A stretch of DNA of 42,556 bases from assembly GCA_016196035.1 (NCBI GenBank), contig JACPYM010000129.1, forward strand, positions 1-42,556. The letters are read 5' to 3'. The notes below the pieces were generated by a model. That model was not told the origin of the DNA and searched no databases. It was given only the letters and a program-made list of their open reading frames with translations. Source of the DNA: Acidobacteriota bacterium (GTDB lineage Bacteria > Acidobacteriota > Blastocatellia > RBC074). A program made the translations under genes and the position numbers. Numbering within the stretch: position 1 is the stretch's first letter; every line of letters begins with the position of its first letter. Below are positions 9,093-22,910 of the stretch, one piece after another.

Positions 9093-9284
9093 ATGGCTAC
9101 TCGTTGTGAACTATGCGGCAAAGGCCCGCAATTCGGCAACAATGTTTCCCACGCGAATAACAGGACCCGCCGCCGCTTTGATCCGAACCTACAAACCGTC
9201 CGCGCGCTGATCAACGGCGCCGGCAAGCGCATCAAAGTTTGCACCCGCTGTATTAAAGGCGGGAAGGTTGTCAAAGCCGCTTAG
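9093..9284 (+). CDS. rpmB: 50S ribosomal protein bL28
   Basis: A 63-residue ribosomal protein. [20 protein letters not shown] opens it, followed by a basic [13 protein letters not shown] segment typical of bL28. The CxxC pairs CELC and CTRC mark the zinc-binding form. ATG 9093 is chosen because GGAGG stands 6 bases upstream and the family starts there; the frame is open 24 bases further upstream without homology. The gene stands alone between its own promoter and terminator, divergent from the PPIase gene and convergent with ridA. Confidence 0.95.
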   Translation: MATRCELCGKGPQFGNNVSHANNRTRRRFDPNLQTVRALINGAGKRIKVCTRCIKGGKVVKAA

Positions 9285-9314
9285 CGTCCGCATTTTCCCA
9301 TCCAGTTTCAAAGC

Positions 9315-9357
9315 GCGCGAGTTCATCAAGGGATTCAATTGAGGACTCGCGCTTTTT
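9315..9357 (+). terminator. Rho-independent terminator after rpmB
   Basis: GCGCGAGT (9315-9322) pairs with ACTCGCGC (9345-9352) across a 22-base loop and is followed by TTTTT, 30 bases after the rpmB stop codon. Confidence 0.75.
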
Positions 9358-9392
9358 GTCTTTGCTGCCTGCATTCGTTTCACCACTCAAGC

Positions 9393-9767
9393 TTAAGCCA
9401 AGGCCACAACCTCAATTTCGACGCGCACGTCGCGGGGCAAGCGTGACACTTGCACAGTTGAACGCGCCGGACGATTGTTGCTGAAATAAGCGGCATAGAC
9501 TTCGTTCATCGCCGCAAAATCATTCATATCCAGCAAGAAGACGGTCGTCTTGACAACGCGCTCCAACGACGAGCCAGCCGCTTCGAGTACGGCACTCAGG
9601 TTCACCAAGACACGTTCGGTCTGTGCCTTCACGTCACCTTCGATCACCTGCATCGTCGCGGGGTCAAGCGGGATTTGGCCTGAACAAAAGACCAAGCCAT
9701 TGACTTTGACAGCCTGCGAGTAAGGGCCAATCGCCTGTGGCGCGCGGCCGGTCTGGATACTTTCCAT
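9393..9767 (-). CDS. ridA: RidA family enamine/imine deaminase
   Basis: A 124-residue cytoplasmic protein. RidA hydrolyses reactive 2-aminoacrylate-type enamines released by PLP enzymes. Seen: APQAIGPYSQAVKVNG, FCSGQIPLDP, a V(I)NLSAVLEAAGSSLERVVKTTVFL stretch, and the signature RSTVQVSRLPRDVRVEIEVVA with the catalytic Arg. I take ATG 9767 as the start because AGGA stands about 9 bases upstream and homology begins there; the frame is open to 9947 but with unrelated sequence. It lies downstream of the EF-G-like gene on the same strand, separated by a strong hairpin. Confidence 0.93.
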   Translation of the reverse strand: MESIQTGRAPQAIGPYSQAVKVNGLVFCSGQIPLDPATMQVIEGDVKAQTERVLVNLSAVLEAAGSSLERVVKTTVFLLDMNDFAAMNEVYAAYFSNNRPARSTVQVSRLPRDVRVEIEVVALA

Positions 9768-9951
9768 CGGTTGTGTTCCTGCTTGATTGGGTTTGGTGCT
9801 TTGATTGAAATGAGATTCTACAGGATGAACGCAGTTTGTTGAAGTGCTTGCCGCTGGAATCTCAGCTTTACCGTGACTTGTTGAGTTCAAGTCGGCCTTT
9901 TCGAGAATGGCCAACCGCGAACTAAGCAAACCAGCCGCCGCTTCCAAAAGA

Positions 9952-9983
9952 ATAGGCGCGTCCCACTGGTGGGACGCGCCTAT
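9952..9983 (-). terminator. Perfect 14-bp hairpin after the EF-G-like gene
   Basis: ATAGGCGCGTCCCA (9952-9965) and its exact complement (9970-9983) flank CTGG. It lies 24 bases past the EF-G-like stop. The U-tract on the minus strand is short and broken, so it may also be a palindromic repeat unit. Confidence 0.65.
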
Positions 9984-10006
9984 GAATTGCTAATTGGCTA
10001 ACGCTT

Positions 10007-12112
<2,106 letters not shown>

Positions 12113-12612
12113 CACTTGGCTCCTTTGCGGAAATGGTTATCGAGTTGATGGAAAAACGAAACGGCCAGCCGCATCGTGCAGCGCGGGCAGGCAGTTTCAA
12201 CGTGAAAGCAGTATCGCGCGCGTGAGCAAGCGGGTTTTCCGGTAAGTGAAACACGGAAGCCCCGCTTGCTCACGCGCGCGGTACCGTTAGCGGTTTTTTG
12301 AGAATCCGTTTGTGCCGGTCGCGGGCGGCCACGGGCAAGGCGAGTAGAGGCGGAACCGTTTGAATGATTGCGAAGCGTGCAGAGAGTCGTTGCCTGCTCA
12401 TCCGCTCTTCCTCCAAATAAATTGGCGAATTCAGTTTGAAAATTTCGTGCGCGGGAATCGTCCGATGCGATTACGGGCGGATACTAGCACAGGCGATTTG
12501 GGGTGTGAAGATGGGCCAGGCGTGCCGCTCGAATTGCCTGCTTCCGGGCTTCGCCTATATGCTGTCTGTAACTTCATCACTGTTGCGACTGTCAGAAAAT
12601 AGGATTTTAGGC
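12113..12612. other. Divergent intergenic region, 500 bases
   Basis: It lies between the EF-G-like gene (minus) and the antiporter (plus). Apart from the inverted repeat at 12211-12284, I see no coding sequence: the open frames here have no recognisable motif. Promoters for both genes should lie here, but none stands out. Confidence 0.5.
12211..12284. repeat. Palindromic element, family A copy 1
   Basis: Arms 12211-12234 and 12261-12284 are reverse complements over 24 bases with one mismatch, around a 26-base centre. The core CGCGCGTGAGCAAGCGG is shared with the element at 34061-34150, whose centre is unrelated. Confidence 0.85.
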
Positions 12613-13947
12613 ATGCCACATTTACTGCAATTGCTTTTGCTGTTGGTCATCATCGTCGTGTGCGCTAAGGCTGCGGGGGCGCTCAGCGTGCGGTTCGGTC
12701 AACCTGCCGTCTTTGGCGAGATCCTCATCGGTTTGCTGCTCGGCCCTACGTTTTTAGACGTGTTGCACTTGGGCGTCTTTGCGCGCGGGGCGGAGGCTTA
12801 TGCGGCACTCAACCATACGCTGAAAGACCTGGCTGAAATTGGCGTCATCCTGCTGATGTTCGTGGCCGGTCTGGAAACCGATTTGGTCGAGATGAAACGC
12901 GTCGGGCGCGCAGCCTTTTGGGCGGCGACAGGTGGCGTCATCTTGCCGATGTTGGGCGGCGCCCTGGTCGCGCGCGGCTTCGGCTACGGCTGGCGCGAAG
13001 CCATTTTTATCGGCACAGTACTCACGGCCACCAGCGTTTCGATCTCGGCGCAAACGCTGATGGAATTGAAGCAATTGCGCTCGAAGGAAGGCTCGACCAT
13101 TTTGGGCGCGGCGGTGATTGATGACGTCATGGGCATCATCGTGCTTTCCTTCGTCGTCGCCTTTGCCGCCATTGGCAACGCACAAACCCAAACCGACACC
13201 ACGCTGCCGCAATTGCTCGCCCTGCGCCTGTTTGATGGCAGCAAGCTTGCCGAGTTGAGCCTGGTCGTCGTGCTGATGACGGCTTTCTTTGTTCTTGCCA
13301 CCTGGTTCGGCTGGCAGTATTTCGAAGCTTTGCTGGACAGGTTTGCGCGCACGCCTGCCAGCCAGGCGTTATTGGCAGGCGCTGTGGCGCTCGCACTGTT
13401 TTATGCTTTCATCGCACAATATGTGGGACAAGTCGCCGCCATCACGGGATCGTACCTCGCTGGCGTGTTGATGGCCCGCACGCGGTTCAAACACAAAATT
13501 GACGAGGGTATTCATCCACTCACCTACAGCTTCTTCGTCCCAGTCTTTTTTATTTCGATTGGCCTGGAAGCCAATGGACGCGAATTGCTGGCCGACACTT
13601 CAAAACTCGGGCTGCTGCTGGCCATCCTGCTGGTCGCCATCATTGGCAAAATTGTCGGCAGTGGCGCGGGGGCGCGGTTTTGCGGCTTCACCAATCAAGA
13701 AGCCCTGCGCGTCGGCATCGGCATGATCTCGCGCGGCGAAGTCGGGCTGATCGTGGCTGGTGTGGGGCTGTCCAGCGGAGTCATCGGGCAGCAAGTGTTC
13801 TCGATCATGGTGATTATGGTGCTGGTGACCACAATGGTGACGCCGCTGTTGTTGCGGCGGGTCTTCCCGCTTTGCGAAGAAGCGGTGGGGGTGGAAGTTT
13901 ACGAATCCGTTGCCGGGATGGGCGAGACTGAAGAAAGCTTGGAATGA
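12613..13947 (+). CDS. Monovalent cation:proton antiporter (CPA2/KefB type)
   Basis: A 444-residue inner-membrane protein with about 12 hydrophobic segments. Residues about 1-420 match the Na+/H+ exchanger fold of CPA2 transporters: FGEILIGLLLGP, a FVAGLETDL loop, ATSVSISAQTLMEL, AAVIDDVMGI (the acidic pair expected at the ion site), and SFFVPVFFISIGL. There is no C-terminal TrkA/RCK nucleotide-binding domain. I start at ATG 12613 because the first membrane helix (MPHLLQLLLLLVIIVV) begins there; the frame is open to 12436 but that part is not conserved. An AGGA stands about 8 bases upstream, a weak site. Probably Na+ or K+/H+ exchange for pH or salt homeostasis. Confidence 0.9.
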   Translation: MPHLLQLLLLLVIIVVCAKAAGALSVRFGQPAVFGEILIGLLLGPTFLDVLHLGVFARGAEAYAALNHTLKDLAEIGVILLMFVAGLETDLVEMKRVGRAAFWAATGGVILPMLGGALVARGFGYGWREAIFIGTVLTATSVSISAQTLMELKQLRSKEGSTILGAAVIDDVMGIIVLSFVVAFAAIGNAQTQTDTTLPQLLALRLFDGSKLAELSLVVVLMTAFFVLATWFGWQYFEALLDRFARTPASQALLAGAVALALFYAFIAQYVGQVAAITGSYLAGVLMARTRFKHKIDEGIHPLTYSFFVPVFFISIGLEANGRELLADTSKLGLLLAILLVAIIGKIVGSGAGARFCGFTNQEALRVGIGMISRGEVGLIVAGVGLSSGVIGQQVFSIMVIMVLVTTMVTPLLLRRVFPLCEEAVGVEVYESVAGMGETEESLE

Positions 13948-13961
13948 GTGCGCAGCCTGCA

Positions 13962-14061
13962 ACCTGGGTACGCACGGCTTCCAGAGTGCAGGCTTCACTA
14001 CCACAATCAAAGCAACTGTAGTGGTAAATCAGCCCGTATGCGGAAAGCGATGCGTACCCGG
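13962..14061. repeat. Inverted-repeat element, family B copy 1, filling a convergent gap
   Basis: The left end (GGGTACGCA then GCTTCC) and the right end (complement of the same at 14033-14061) form an imperfect inverted repeat. An inner CACTAC/GTAGTG pair adds a second stem. It begins 14 bases after the antiporter stop codon and ends 6 bases before the stop codon of the convergent PQQ-propeller gene. Family B copy 2 is at 28972-29078. Confidence 0.75.
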
Positions 14062-14067
14062 AACAAA

Positions 14068-15309
14068 TCACTTCGCCTTTATGTCGTAACAGGTCAAGGC
14101 ACCTTGATTCCGAATATAGAGTTTGCCGTTGAGCACTACCGGGTGTGCCCAGCTTTCGCGGCCCATGTCCTGAATTGGGAAGCGCCCTTTTTCGACATAA
14201 GCTTTCGGGTTCGCCTCCGCTAAACCGACCATCTGTTTTTCACCCAACAAAAAGAGCATACCGTCCGCATACGTCACAGCGCCTTTACCAACGCTGCGGT
14301 CGCGCCACATTACCTTGCCGGTGTTGAATTCCATGCAGGTCAGAATCTGATTCGAGAAACCGTACAGGTAGCCGTTCACCAACACCATCCCGCCGTGATG
14401 ATTCATCATATCGCGGGTGAAATAAGCCTCTTGCGCCTTCACTTCCCCGCCCTGCGCCGACAGGTTGAGCAACGCCGCCCCGGTGTCGTAAGCCGAAGAG
14501 AAAAAGACTTTGTTGTCGGCAAACACAGGCGTGGTGCAATTGGCCGTGCGATTGGCCACCTTGTCGTACTGCCACATCAGCTTGCCATCACTGGCGCGCA
14601 CGCCGACGGCGGCATTCGCCGTAAAGTTCATGTATGTGCGCACCCCGCCGATGTCGGCCACAATGTTGGAGGCGTACCCCGCGGTTGAACTCAAATCCTT
14701 CGCTCGCCAGATCTCCTGGCCGGTCATTTTATCCAGGGCGACGATGCCCGCTCCGCTCCCCCCCGGTGAAACGACTACACGATTGTCATCCACCAAAGGC
14801 GATTCGCTGATCAGCCAGCCCGGATTGCGTCCGCCGTAATCTTTCAAAATGTTCTTGCGCCAGACCGCCGAACCATCGCGTGCGCGTAAACAAGCCAGGT
14901 CGCCATTTTCGGTCAACACATAAACTCGGTCGCCATCCAACGTCGGCGTGCCGCGCGGCCCATTGCCGCGGCTTTCGCTTACTTTCGGCCCCAGCGAAGT
15001 TGACCAAATCGTTTTGCCATCGGCGCTATTCAAACAAAAGACCGTACTCGCCGCGCCGCTCGTGCCCTGCACATAAATGCGGCTGGCCTTGATGGCGAGC
15101 GAGCCATAGCCTTCGCCAAGCGTTGAAATAGCCCAGGTAACAGCCGGGCCGCTGGCGGGCCATTGTTTCAGAAACCCCGTCTCGGCGGACACTCCATTGC
15201 GCAGCGGGCCACGCCATTGCGGCCATTCCGCTTCGGCTGCGGTATTGCCGCTCGTGAGCGGAACGAGCGCCAGAGCGCCCAAAAGCAGCAGAGAAACTAG
15301 ATATTTCAT
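14068..15309 (-). CDS. Secreted PQQ-like beta-propeller protein
   Basis: A 413-residue protein with a signal peptide (MKYLVSLLLLGALALVPLTSG) and then the WPQWRGPLRNGVS opening typical of PQQ-binding-like propellers. Blade repeats have the form 'GDRVYVLTENGDLACLRARD', with DGKTIW, TGQEIW, DGKLMW and TGKVMW as the recurring (D/T)GxxxW ends. No catalytic residues of quinoprotein dehydrogenases are evident, so it may bind partners or scaffold and not oxidise. I choose ATG 15309 because GGAG is 8 bases upstream; a TTG at 15315 would be too close to it. Confidence 0.88.
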   Translation of the reverse strand: MKYLVSLLLLGALALVPLTSGNTAAEAEWPQWRGPLRNGVSAETGFLKQWPASGPAVTWAISTLGEGYGSLAIKASRIYVQGTSGAASTVFCLNSADGKTIWSTSLGPKVSESRGNGPRGTPTLDGDRVYVLTENGDLACLRARDGSAVWRKNILKDYGGRNPGWLISESPLVDDNRVVVSPGGSGAGIVALDKMTGQEIWRAKDLSSTAGYASNIVADIGGVRTYMNFTANAAVGVRASDGKLMWQYDKVANRTANCTTPVFADNKVFFSSAYDTGAALLNLSAQGGEVKAQEAYFTRDMMNHHGGMVLVNGYLYGFSNQILTCMEFNTGKVMWRDRSVGKGAVTYADGMLFLLGEKQMVGLAEANPKAYVEKGRFPIQDMGRESWAHPVVLNGKLYIRNQGALTCYDIKAK

Positions 15310-15776
15310 CAGCAAATCTCCTTAATGAAACTGTGAGCTTGTTTTGCTACGCACCGGGCATCGAACACCCGGTTTCTTTGTTTAGACCACAGCAAGTAAA
15401 ACAACAAGGCCGTAATTATGAGTTACAGTGTATGACTAACATGGCACGAAGCTGGTTACATACAACCTGCCTGAAGACTCAACGCTCAATAATAAGTAGT
15501 TAATTTTCTGAATATTTACAGAGACTACCATAGGGATAATTAATTAAAAACAGACTCCCCAAAAAGGTCTTGCTGAGTATAATGCTGGCACCCAATCTAC
15601 GATTGGTAACCAACCTGGAAATCCAAATAACTTGATATTTGACCTTGATGCCAGGTTCATCGCGGGGCGGCTTACGTAAGCCAAACCATCCAATCGTCGC
15701 GAACTCCCACTCGCTGTCGTTGGCACGACAGCGAAGTAAGATCACTCGTCAGCTTTAGTTTGAGGAGAGAGTTGCA
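15310..15776. other. Divergent intergenic region, 467 bases
   Basis: It lies between the PQQ-propeller gene (minus) and the M48 protease gene (plus). It is more AT-rich than the surroundings, mainly at 15410-15560. Small frames (for example 15500-15745, minus) have no familiar motif and are probably chance. The only clear structure is the hairpin at 15711-15734. Confidence 0.5.
15711..15734. promoter_or_regulatory. Perfect 10-bp inverted repeat upstream of the M48 protease
   Basis: TCGCTGTCGT and ACGACAGCGA flank TGGC, 43 bases before the start codon. It could be an operator or an mRNA leader hairpin; nothing in the window indicates which. Confidence 0.5.
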
Positions 15777-16919
15777 ATGGAATCACCGAACGCGTCTGCT
15801 AGGTTATGTAGTTTGAGTTTGGCATTCGGCTTAGTGTTAGCCGCTGCGTCCGCAAAGGCCCAAACCAATCCCAACAATAAAACCACCAACAAGCCTGCTG
15901 CCACAAACCCGACCCAATCCCAAAAAACACCGCTTTCTGAAGAAGAGAATCCCGAGATGATCGGCAAGCGGAATATCAACAAACACCAAGTCAATTTCTA
16001 CAACCTTGAAAAGGAAGTGGCGATTGGCCGCCAGTTCGCGCGCGAAGTGGATCAGTCGGCCAAATTGGTGGAAGACCCCATCGTCGTCGAATACATCAAC
16101 AAAGTCGGTCAAAACCTGGTGCTGCACTCAGACGCGAAGGTGCCGTTCACGATTAAGGTGATTGATAGCGACGAGGTCAATGCCTTTGCTTTGCCCGGCG
16201 GATTTTTTTACGTCAACAAAGGGTTGATCCTCGAAGCGGACAATGAAGCCGAATTAGCGGGGCCGATGGCGCACGAGATTGCCCACGTTTGCGCCCGTCA
16301 TGGCGTCGAGCAAGCCTCCAAAGGGCAACTCGTCAATTGGGGCACCTTGCCCTTGATCTTCATGGGCGGCTGGGGCGGTTTTGGCGCGCGACAGGCAGCG
16401 AGTCTGCTGATCCCGATGGGGTTCTTGCAATTTTCCCGCAATGCCGAGAATGAAGCCGACCGTCTGGGCGCGCAATATATGTGGGCCTGCGGCTATGACC
16501 CACACGCCTTAGCGAGCTTCTTTGAAAAGCTCCAAACCAAGGACAAGAAAAAGCCCGGCACGCTGGCGCGCATCTTCAGCACGCATCCGATGACGGCGGA
16601 TCGCATTGCCAACGTCAACGCGCTGATCGCCCGCTTCCCCGACCGCAACGAATACACGCTCAATACGTCTGAGTTCAATCAGGTCAAGGGGCGCCTGATC
16701 TCGATAACCAATGCCAAGGTCGCAGGTCGTGGTGGTTCCGATGCCGCCGCTGAAAACAAACGGCCCACGCTCAAACGCCGTCAGCCGGGACAACCGGAAG
16801 GTACCGACACGGGCGCTAGCGGCGGTGCTGAAGATTCCAAAGCGCCCGCTGATCGCCCCACGCTGAAACGCGGCGAACCGAAACCGGATAAACCAAACGA
16901 TAAACCGACGGGCAATTAG
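15777..16919 (+). CDS. M48 family zinc metalloprotease, secreted
   Basis: A 380-residue exported protease of the M48C/BepA-LoiP kind, probably acting in the periplasm on misfolded envelope proteins. The signal peptide ends near residue 28 (ASAKAQ). The zinc site is H166-E-I-A-H170, with the third ligand expected at E226 in [23 protein letters not shown] and [10 protein letters not shown] are family hallmarks. The C-terminal 70 residues are a low-complexity tail with two RPTLKR repeats and many P, K and E. BepA's TPR domain is absent. The start is supported by GAGGAGAG about 10 bases upstream. A strong terminator follows at 16960. Confidence 0.92.
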   Translation: MESPNASARLCSLSLAFGLVLAAASAKAQTNPNNKTTNKPAATNPTQSQKTPLSEEENPEMIGKRNINKHQVNFYNLEKEVAIGRQFAREVDQSAKLVEDPIVVEYINKVGQNLVLHSDAKVPFTIKVIDSDEVNAFALPGGFFYVNKGLILEADNEAELAGPMAHEIAHVCARHGVEQASKGQLVNWGTLPLIFMGGWGGFGARQAASLLIPMGFLQFSRNAENEADRLGAQYMWACGYDPHALASFFEKLQTKDKKKPGTLARIFSTHPMTADRIANVNALIARFPDRNEYTLNTSEFNQVKGRLISITNAKVAGRGGSDAAAENKRPTLKRRQPGQPEGTDTGASGGAEDSKAPADRPTLKRGEPKPDKPNDKPTGN

Positions 16920-16959
16920 CCAGTTTCGTTTTTCATCATTGTCTTCCACTTCAATTACG

Positions 16960-16989
16960 GGCAAGGCGCTGTAGCGCCTTGCCTTTTTT
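16960..16989 (+). terminator. Rho-independent terminator after the M48 gene
   Basis: GGCAAGGCGCT and AGCGCCTTGCC form a perfect 11-base stem followed by TTTTTT, 40 bases past the M48 stop codon. Confidence 0.9.
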
Positions 16990-17077
16990 CTTTCTTATTC
17001 GCACAATGCCGCCGCAGACAACCAACTACCTGGTACGTTCAAATCATTTCAATCAACTTTCAAGGAGAAAGCTACGG

Positions 17078-17755
17078 ATGAAGATCAAAAGCTTATCGCT
17101 GCTTGCCAGCGCCCTGTTGCTTTGCGCCGCAACTGCGTTGGCACAAACTCCAAGCCCCGCCCCGGTGTTGCCGAAACCGCCAAAATTGAAAAAAGAAAAA
17201 GGCTTCAAAGTGCTCTTCGATGGCAAAACGATGAACGGCTGGAAAGTCGCCGAGGAGAATCAAGCCTCTTGGACAGTGCAAGAAGGCACATTGCAGGCGC
17301 ACGGCAACCGCTCTCATTTGTACTATGTCGGCGACCCGCAACCCTTCGTCAACTTCGAACTCAAAATTGACGCGTTGACGATGCCCAAATCAAACAGCGG
17401 CATCTATTTTCACACCGAATATCAAACGACCGGCTGGCCCAAGAAGGGCTTTGAAGTGCAGGTCAATCAAACCCACGGCGATTGGAAAAAAACCGGCAGC
17501 CTGTATGACGTGGTCAACGTGAAAGAAAACCTGGCCAAGGATAATGAGTGGTATAGCTATGACATCATCGTCAAAGGCAAACACGTGACGATCAAGGTCA
17601 ATGGTCAAGTCGCCGTGGATTGGGAACAACCGGTGGATCAACAGCCTGGCAAAGATTTCGCGCGCATTCTCGACAAAGGCACCATCGCCCTGCAAGCGCA
17701 CGACCCGGGCAGCACCGCGCGGTTTGCCAACATTCAAATCAAACGGCTGGATTGA
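17078..17755 (+). CDS. Secreted DUF1080 (3-keto-disaccharide hydrolase-like) protein
   Basis: A 225-residue protein with a signal peptide ([23 protein letters not shown]) and one concanavalin-like jelly-roll domain. [15 protein letters not shown] is the classical DUF1080 opening; [11 protein letters not shown] and [11 protein letters not shown] follow, and the domain ends with [15 protein letters not shown]. Some family members are 3-keto-glucoside hydrolases; others have no known activity. The ATG at 17078 follows AAGGAG by 10 bases; the open frame before it crosses the upstream terminator and is not coding. Confidence 0.9.
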   Translation: MKIKSLSLLASALLLCAATALAQTPSPAPVLPKPPKLKKEKGFKVLFDGKTMNGWKVAEENQASWTVQEGTLQAHGNRSHLYYVGDPQPFVNFELKIDALTMPKSNSGIYFHTEYQTTGWPKKGFEVQVNQTHGDWKKTGSLYDVVNVKENLAKDNEWYSYDIIVKGKHVTIKVNGQVAVDWEQPVDQQPGKDFARILDKGTIALQAHDPGSTARFANIQIKRLD

Positions 17756-18413
17756 TTCGGCCCTGCTTTTTCAGCACAAGTGCATGGTCTGGCGCATCGG
17801 TCAACTTGGCTGATACGCCGGACTTTGAACCGGCTCGGCCACAGCTAACATCCGCCGCGCTGCCAGCTTCAAGTATTCCTGCTAAAAAAAACCTTCAGGC
17901 CAAGAAATGTTTTACCGAACCAAACCATCATGGTTGATCGGTGAAACTTGAACCCAATTTCGAGTGCTCTCCTGATCCACTGCGCTTTCATTGTTGGGCG
18001 CTCTGCCAGGACGCTTCACGGTTACGCCAGCACGACGCGTCTGTTTTACGACCTCAGCCACAAGGAGCGCAGCGCATTGGCATTTGGCAAAAGTCAGGTC
18101 TTAGTTCCGCTCAAGCAACATCGCACGAGTCACGTCCCCAGCCAGGAGCAGCGTCCTCAGCCAATATTTTCCTCCTTGCACAATGCTTATCTTACAGTCC
18201 ATTGCCAAGCTTAAAACTGCGGGTTAAGATGCGCGCCGCTTTGATCGTAATCACCGCTGGCAAGCGGCGCTTTCAAAGCAGCCTTCACTTTCTGACCAGT
18301 CGCTAATTTTCAATTCAATCCGATTCCTGCGCGAGGGGTGTAAGCGCGCTTCGCAGGTGTTTTGTGCCGCGCCCGCCCTCGCCCAAACACAGCGTCTCAC
18401 AAGGAGGCCTCGC
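17756..18413. other. Intergenic region of 658 bases before the molybdenum hydroxylase genes
   Basis: Open frames here (for example 17941-18306) carry no recognisable motif or ribosome binding site. A possible promoter is at 18202-18230. Otherwise I see nothing that I can name. Confidence 0.5.
18202..18230 (+). promoter_or_regulatory. Possible promoter of the molybdenum hydroxylase operon
   Basis: TTGCCA (18202-18207) and TAAGAT (18225-18230) are 17 bases apart. The -35 matches five of six positions, the -10 only four, and the leader would be about 180 bases, so this is tentative. Confidence 0.3.
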
Positions 18414-18884
18414 GTGAAGATCAATCTTTCCATCAACGGGCAAGCCCACGCAGCGGATGTCGAACCGCGCTTGCTGCTCGTCCATCTCATCCGTGATGTC
18501 GCCGGCTTGACCGGCACTCACATCGGTTGCGAAACATCCATCTGCGGCGCCTGCACCGTTCACCTGAATGGCGCGGCAGTCAAATCCTGCTGTGTACTTG
18601 CTGTTCAAGCCGCTGGCGCTGAAGTCACGACTATCGAAGGTCTGGCCAGCAATGGCGCATTGCACGCGGTGCAAGAAGGCTTTTGGGAATGTCACGGCTT
18701 GCAATGCGGCTACTGCACGCCGGGCATGATCATGACCACGTGCGCACTGCTCACGGCCAATCCCAATCCCAGCGAAAGCGAGATTCGGCACGGGCTGGAA
18801 GGTAATCTGTGCCGCTGTACTGGCTACCAGAACATCGTCAAATCCGTGCAGTACGCGGCGGACAAAATGCAGGCCCAGGCTTAA
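18414..18884 (+). CDS. Molybdenum hydroxylase small subunit, 2x[2Fe-2S] (CoxS-like)
   Basis: A 156-residue iron-sulfur subunit that passes electrons from the molybdenum site to FAD. The plant-type cluster ligands are C39, C44, C47 and C59; the second cluster uses C98, C101, C133 and C135 (CGYCTPG and CRCTGY motifs). The length matches CoxS and related subunits. Translation starts at GTG 18414, placed by AAGGAGG six bases upstream; the frame continues upstream to 18357 without homology. No signal peptide, so the complex is cytoplasmic. The large subunit gene starts 30 bases downstream. Confidence 0.95.
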   Translation: MKINLSINGQAHAADVEPRLLLVHLIRDVAGLTGTHIGCETSICGACTVHLNGAAVKSCCVLAVQAAGAEVTTIEGLASNGALHAVQEGFWECHGLQCGYCTPGMIMTTCALLTANPNPSESEIRHGLEGNLCRCTGYQNIVKSVQYAADKMQAQA

Positions 18885-18914
18885 CAAAAGCCCGAACGAA
18901 AGGAGAGCACCGCA

Positions 18915-21233
<2,319 letters not shown>

Positions 21234-21260
21234 CCGCTCGGCAAAAAGGAGGCAGTTCAA

Positions 21261-22865
21261 ATGGCAAAACAACCGCTCACGAAAACCGCTGCAACCCCGC
21301 CTGCGCCGCCTGCGCTCTTGATGCTGCGCCATCATGGTGGGCTGCGCGGTCTTGAATCCACCGCCGGTTCACAACTTTTCGAAGGGCGTTTCGGACGTAT
21401 GTTCCGCACATTACCGGCGGCGGAGTTCCCCGATACCGCGCTGGAAGAATTGGCGAAGCTCGGTCACATGACAGCGGAGGCCGAGGCTACCCCGACGCCG
21501 GAAACCGAAGCGGACGCCGAAGAAAACACGGGCATCGCGGCGGGCTTCACCTATCTAGGTCAATTCATAGATCACGACCTGACCTTCGATCCGATGAGCA
21601 GTTTGCAAAAGCAAAACGACCCGGATGAGTTGACCGATTTCCGCAGCCCGCGCTTCGACCTGGATTCGCTTTACGGACGCGGCCCCGATGACCAGCCCTA
21701 TCTTTACGAAGACGATGGGCTGCGCTTCAAACTGGGACGCGCACTGACCGGCAGCGCCCTTGACGCCAAGGTACGCGACCTGCCGCGCCACGCCGCGAGC
21801 ACGCCCGGCAGCCGCGCGCGCGCCCTGATCGGCGATCCGCGCAACGATGAAAACGTTATCGTGTCGCAATTGCACGCGACGATGCTGCGCTTTCACAACC
21901 GGATGGCGGCTTTTCTGACTACGGGCGGACAGCCGCCCAGCTTTGCCGAGGTGCAACGCCAGGTGCGCTGGCATTATCAATGGGTCGTGCTCAACGACTT
22001 CCTGCCCACCATCGTCGGCAAAGACACGGTCGAAGCCGTGCTGCCGCACCTGAAAAAGAAGGAAAGCATTTATGAGCACAAACCCAACCTGCGTTTCTTT
22101 CACTGGCGCAGCCAGCCGTACATGCCGGTGGAATTCGCCGTGGCCGCCTATCGCTTCGGCCATTCGATGATTCGCCCGCAATACCGGCTCAACACCACCA
22201 TTCTGAGCGGCGGCATTGACGGCAAAGGGCGTTTCGCCATCTTCACGCCCGACGACGGCGTGCTGGGCCTCAACGGCTTCCGCGAGTTTCCGGCCAACTG
22301 GGCGATTGATTGGAGCCTCTATTTCGACTTGGGTAACAACGCGCCGAAATTCGGGATTAAGCGCGTGCAGCCCGCCTACAAAATTGACAGTTCGCTGGTC
22401 AATCCGCTCGGCATGTTGCCCGAATCGGTCGCGCGCCAGATTCGCTCACTGGCCGAACGCAATTTGAAACGCGGCGTGCGCATGGGCCTGCCGTCGGGTC
22501 AAAGCGTGGCGCGGCTGATGGACATCGAACCAATCCCCGACGACAAACTGCGCGTCGGCAAAGCCACCGAAGAAGACGGCCCTAACAATCCCAAACTGAC
22601 TGACTTGTCGCCGGCCTTCCGAGACAACGCGCCACTCTGGTATTACGTGCTGGCCGAGGCGCAACAGCAATTCAAAAAAGACAGCACCCCGATACGCCTA
22701 GGCCCGGTGGGCGGACGCATCGTGGCAGAAGTTTTCATCGGCCTACTGCTCGGCGACCAGCATTCCTTCCTGGCGCAATGGCCGAGTTGGAAACCGGAGC
22801 CGTCGTTCATGAACAAAGGCAAGTTCGGCATCGCCGAGTTGGTCAAACAAGCGCTGCTGGCTTGA
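21261..22865 (+). CDS. Animal-type haem peroxidase (peroxidase-cyclooxygenase superfamily)
   Basis: A 534-residue protein of the myeloperoxidase/peroxidasin superfamily. The distal site GQFIDHDLTFDP at 100-111 has D104 (the haem ester position in mammalian enzymes) and distal H105, with Ca2+-binding D106. R194 in IGDPRNDEN fits the catalytic Arg. The proximal ligand is H301 in YRFGHSMIRPQY. No signal peptide is seen, unlike most members. It starts 27 bases after the CoxL-like gene, with AAGGAGG upstream, and ends 45 bases before the FAD subunit gene, so it lies inside the hydroxylase operon. It may use or remove H2O2 made by the molybdenum enzyme, or modify the same substrate; this is inference. 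Confidence 0.92.
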   Translation: MAKQPLTKTAATPPAPPALLMLRHHGGLRGLESTAGSQLFEGRFGRMFRTLPAAEFPDTALEELAKLGHMTAEAEATPTPETEADAEENTGIAAGFTYLGQFIDHDLTFDPMSSLQKQNDPDELTDFRSPRFDLDSLYGRGPDDQPYLYEDDGLRFKLGRALTGSALDAKVRDLPRHAASTPGSRARALIGDPRNDENVIVSQLHATMLRFHNRMAAFLTTGGQPPSFAEVQRQVRWHYQWVVLNDFLPTIVGKDTVEAVLPHLKKKESIYEHKPNLRFFHWRSQPYMPVEFAVAAYRFGHSMIRPQYRLNTTILSGGIDGKGRFAIFTPDDGVLGLNGFREFPANWAIDWSLYFDLGNNAPKFGIKRVQPAYKIDSSLVNPLGMLPESVARQIRSLAERNLKRGVRMGLPSGQSVARLMDIEPIPDDKLRVGKATEEDGPNNPKLTDLSPAFRDNAPLWYYVLAEAQQQFKKDSTPIRLGPVGGRIVAEVFIGLLLGDQHSFLAQWPSWKPEPSFMNKGKFGIAELVKQALLA

Positions 22866-22910
22866 ACCTAAACGGTTCAAGCCGCCGCGTCTAACAACCG
22901 TGGAGACACT

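Noticed and set aside
15500-15745. Small minus-strand open frame of 81 codons
   Set aside because: No motif, no clear ribosome binding site, and it overlaps the hairpin before the M48 gene. Treated as chance.
17941-18306. 121-codon open frame upstream of the hydroxylase genes
   Set aside because: Its translation has no recognisable domain and the DNA shows no gene-like start; probably chance in a non-coding gap.
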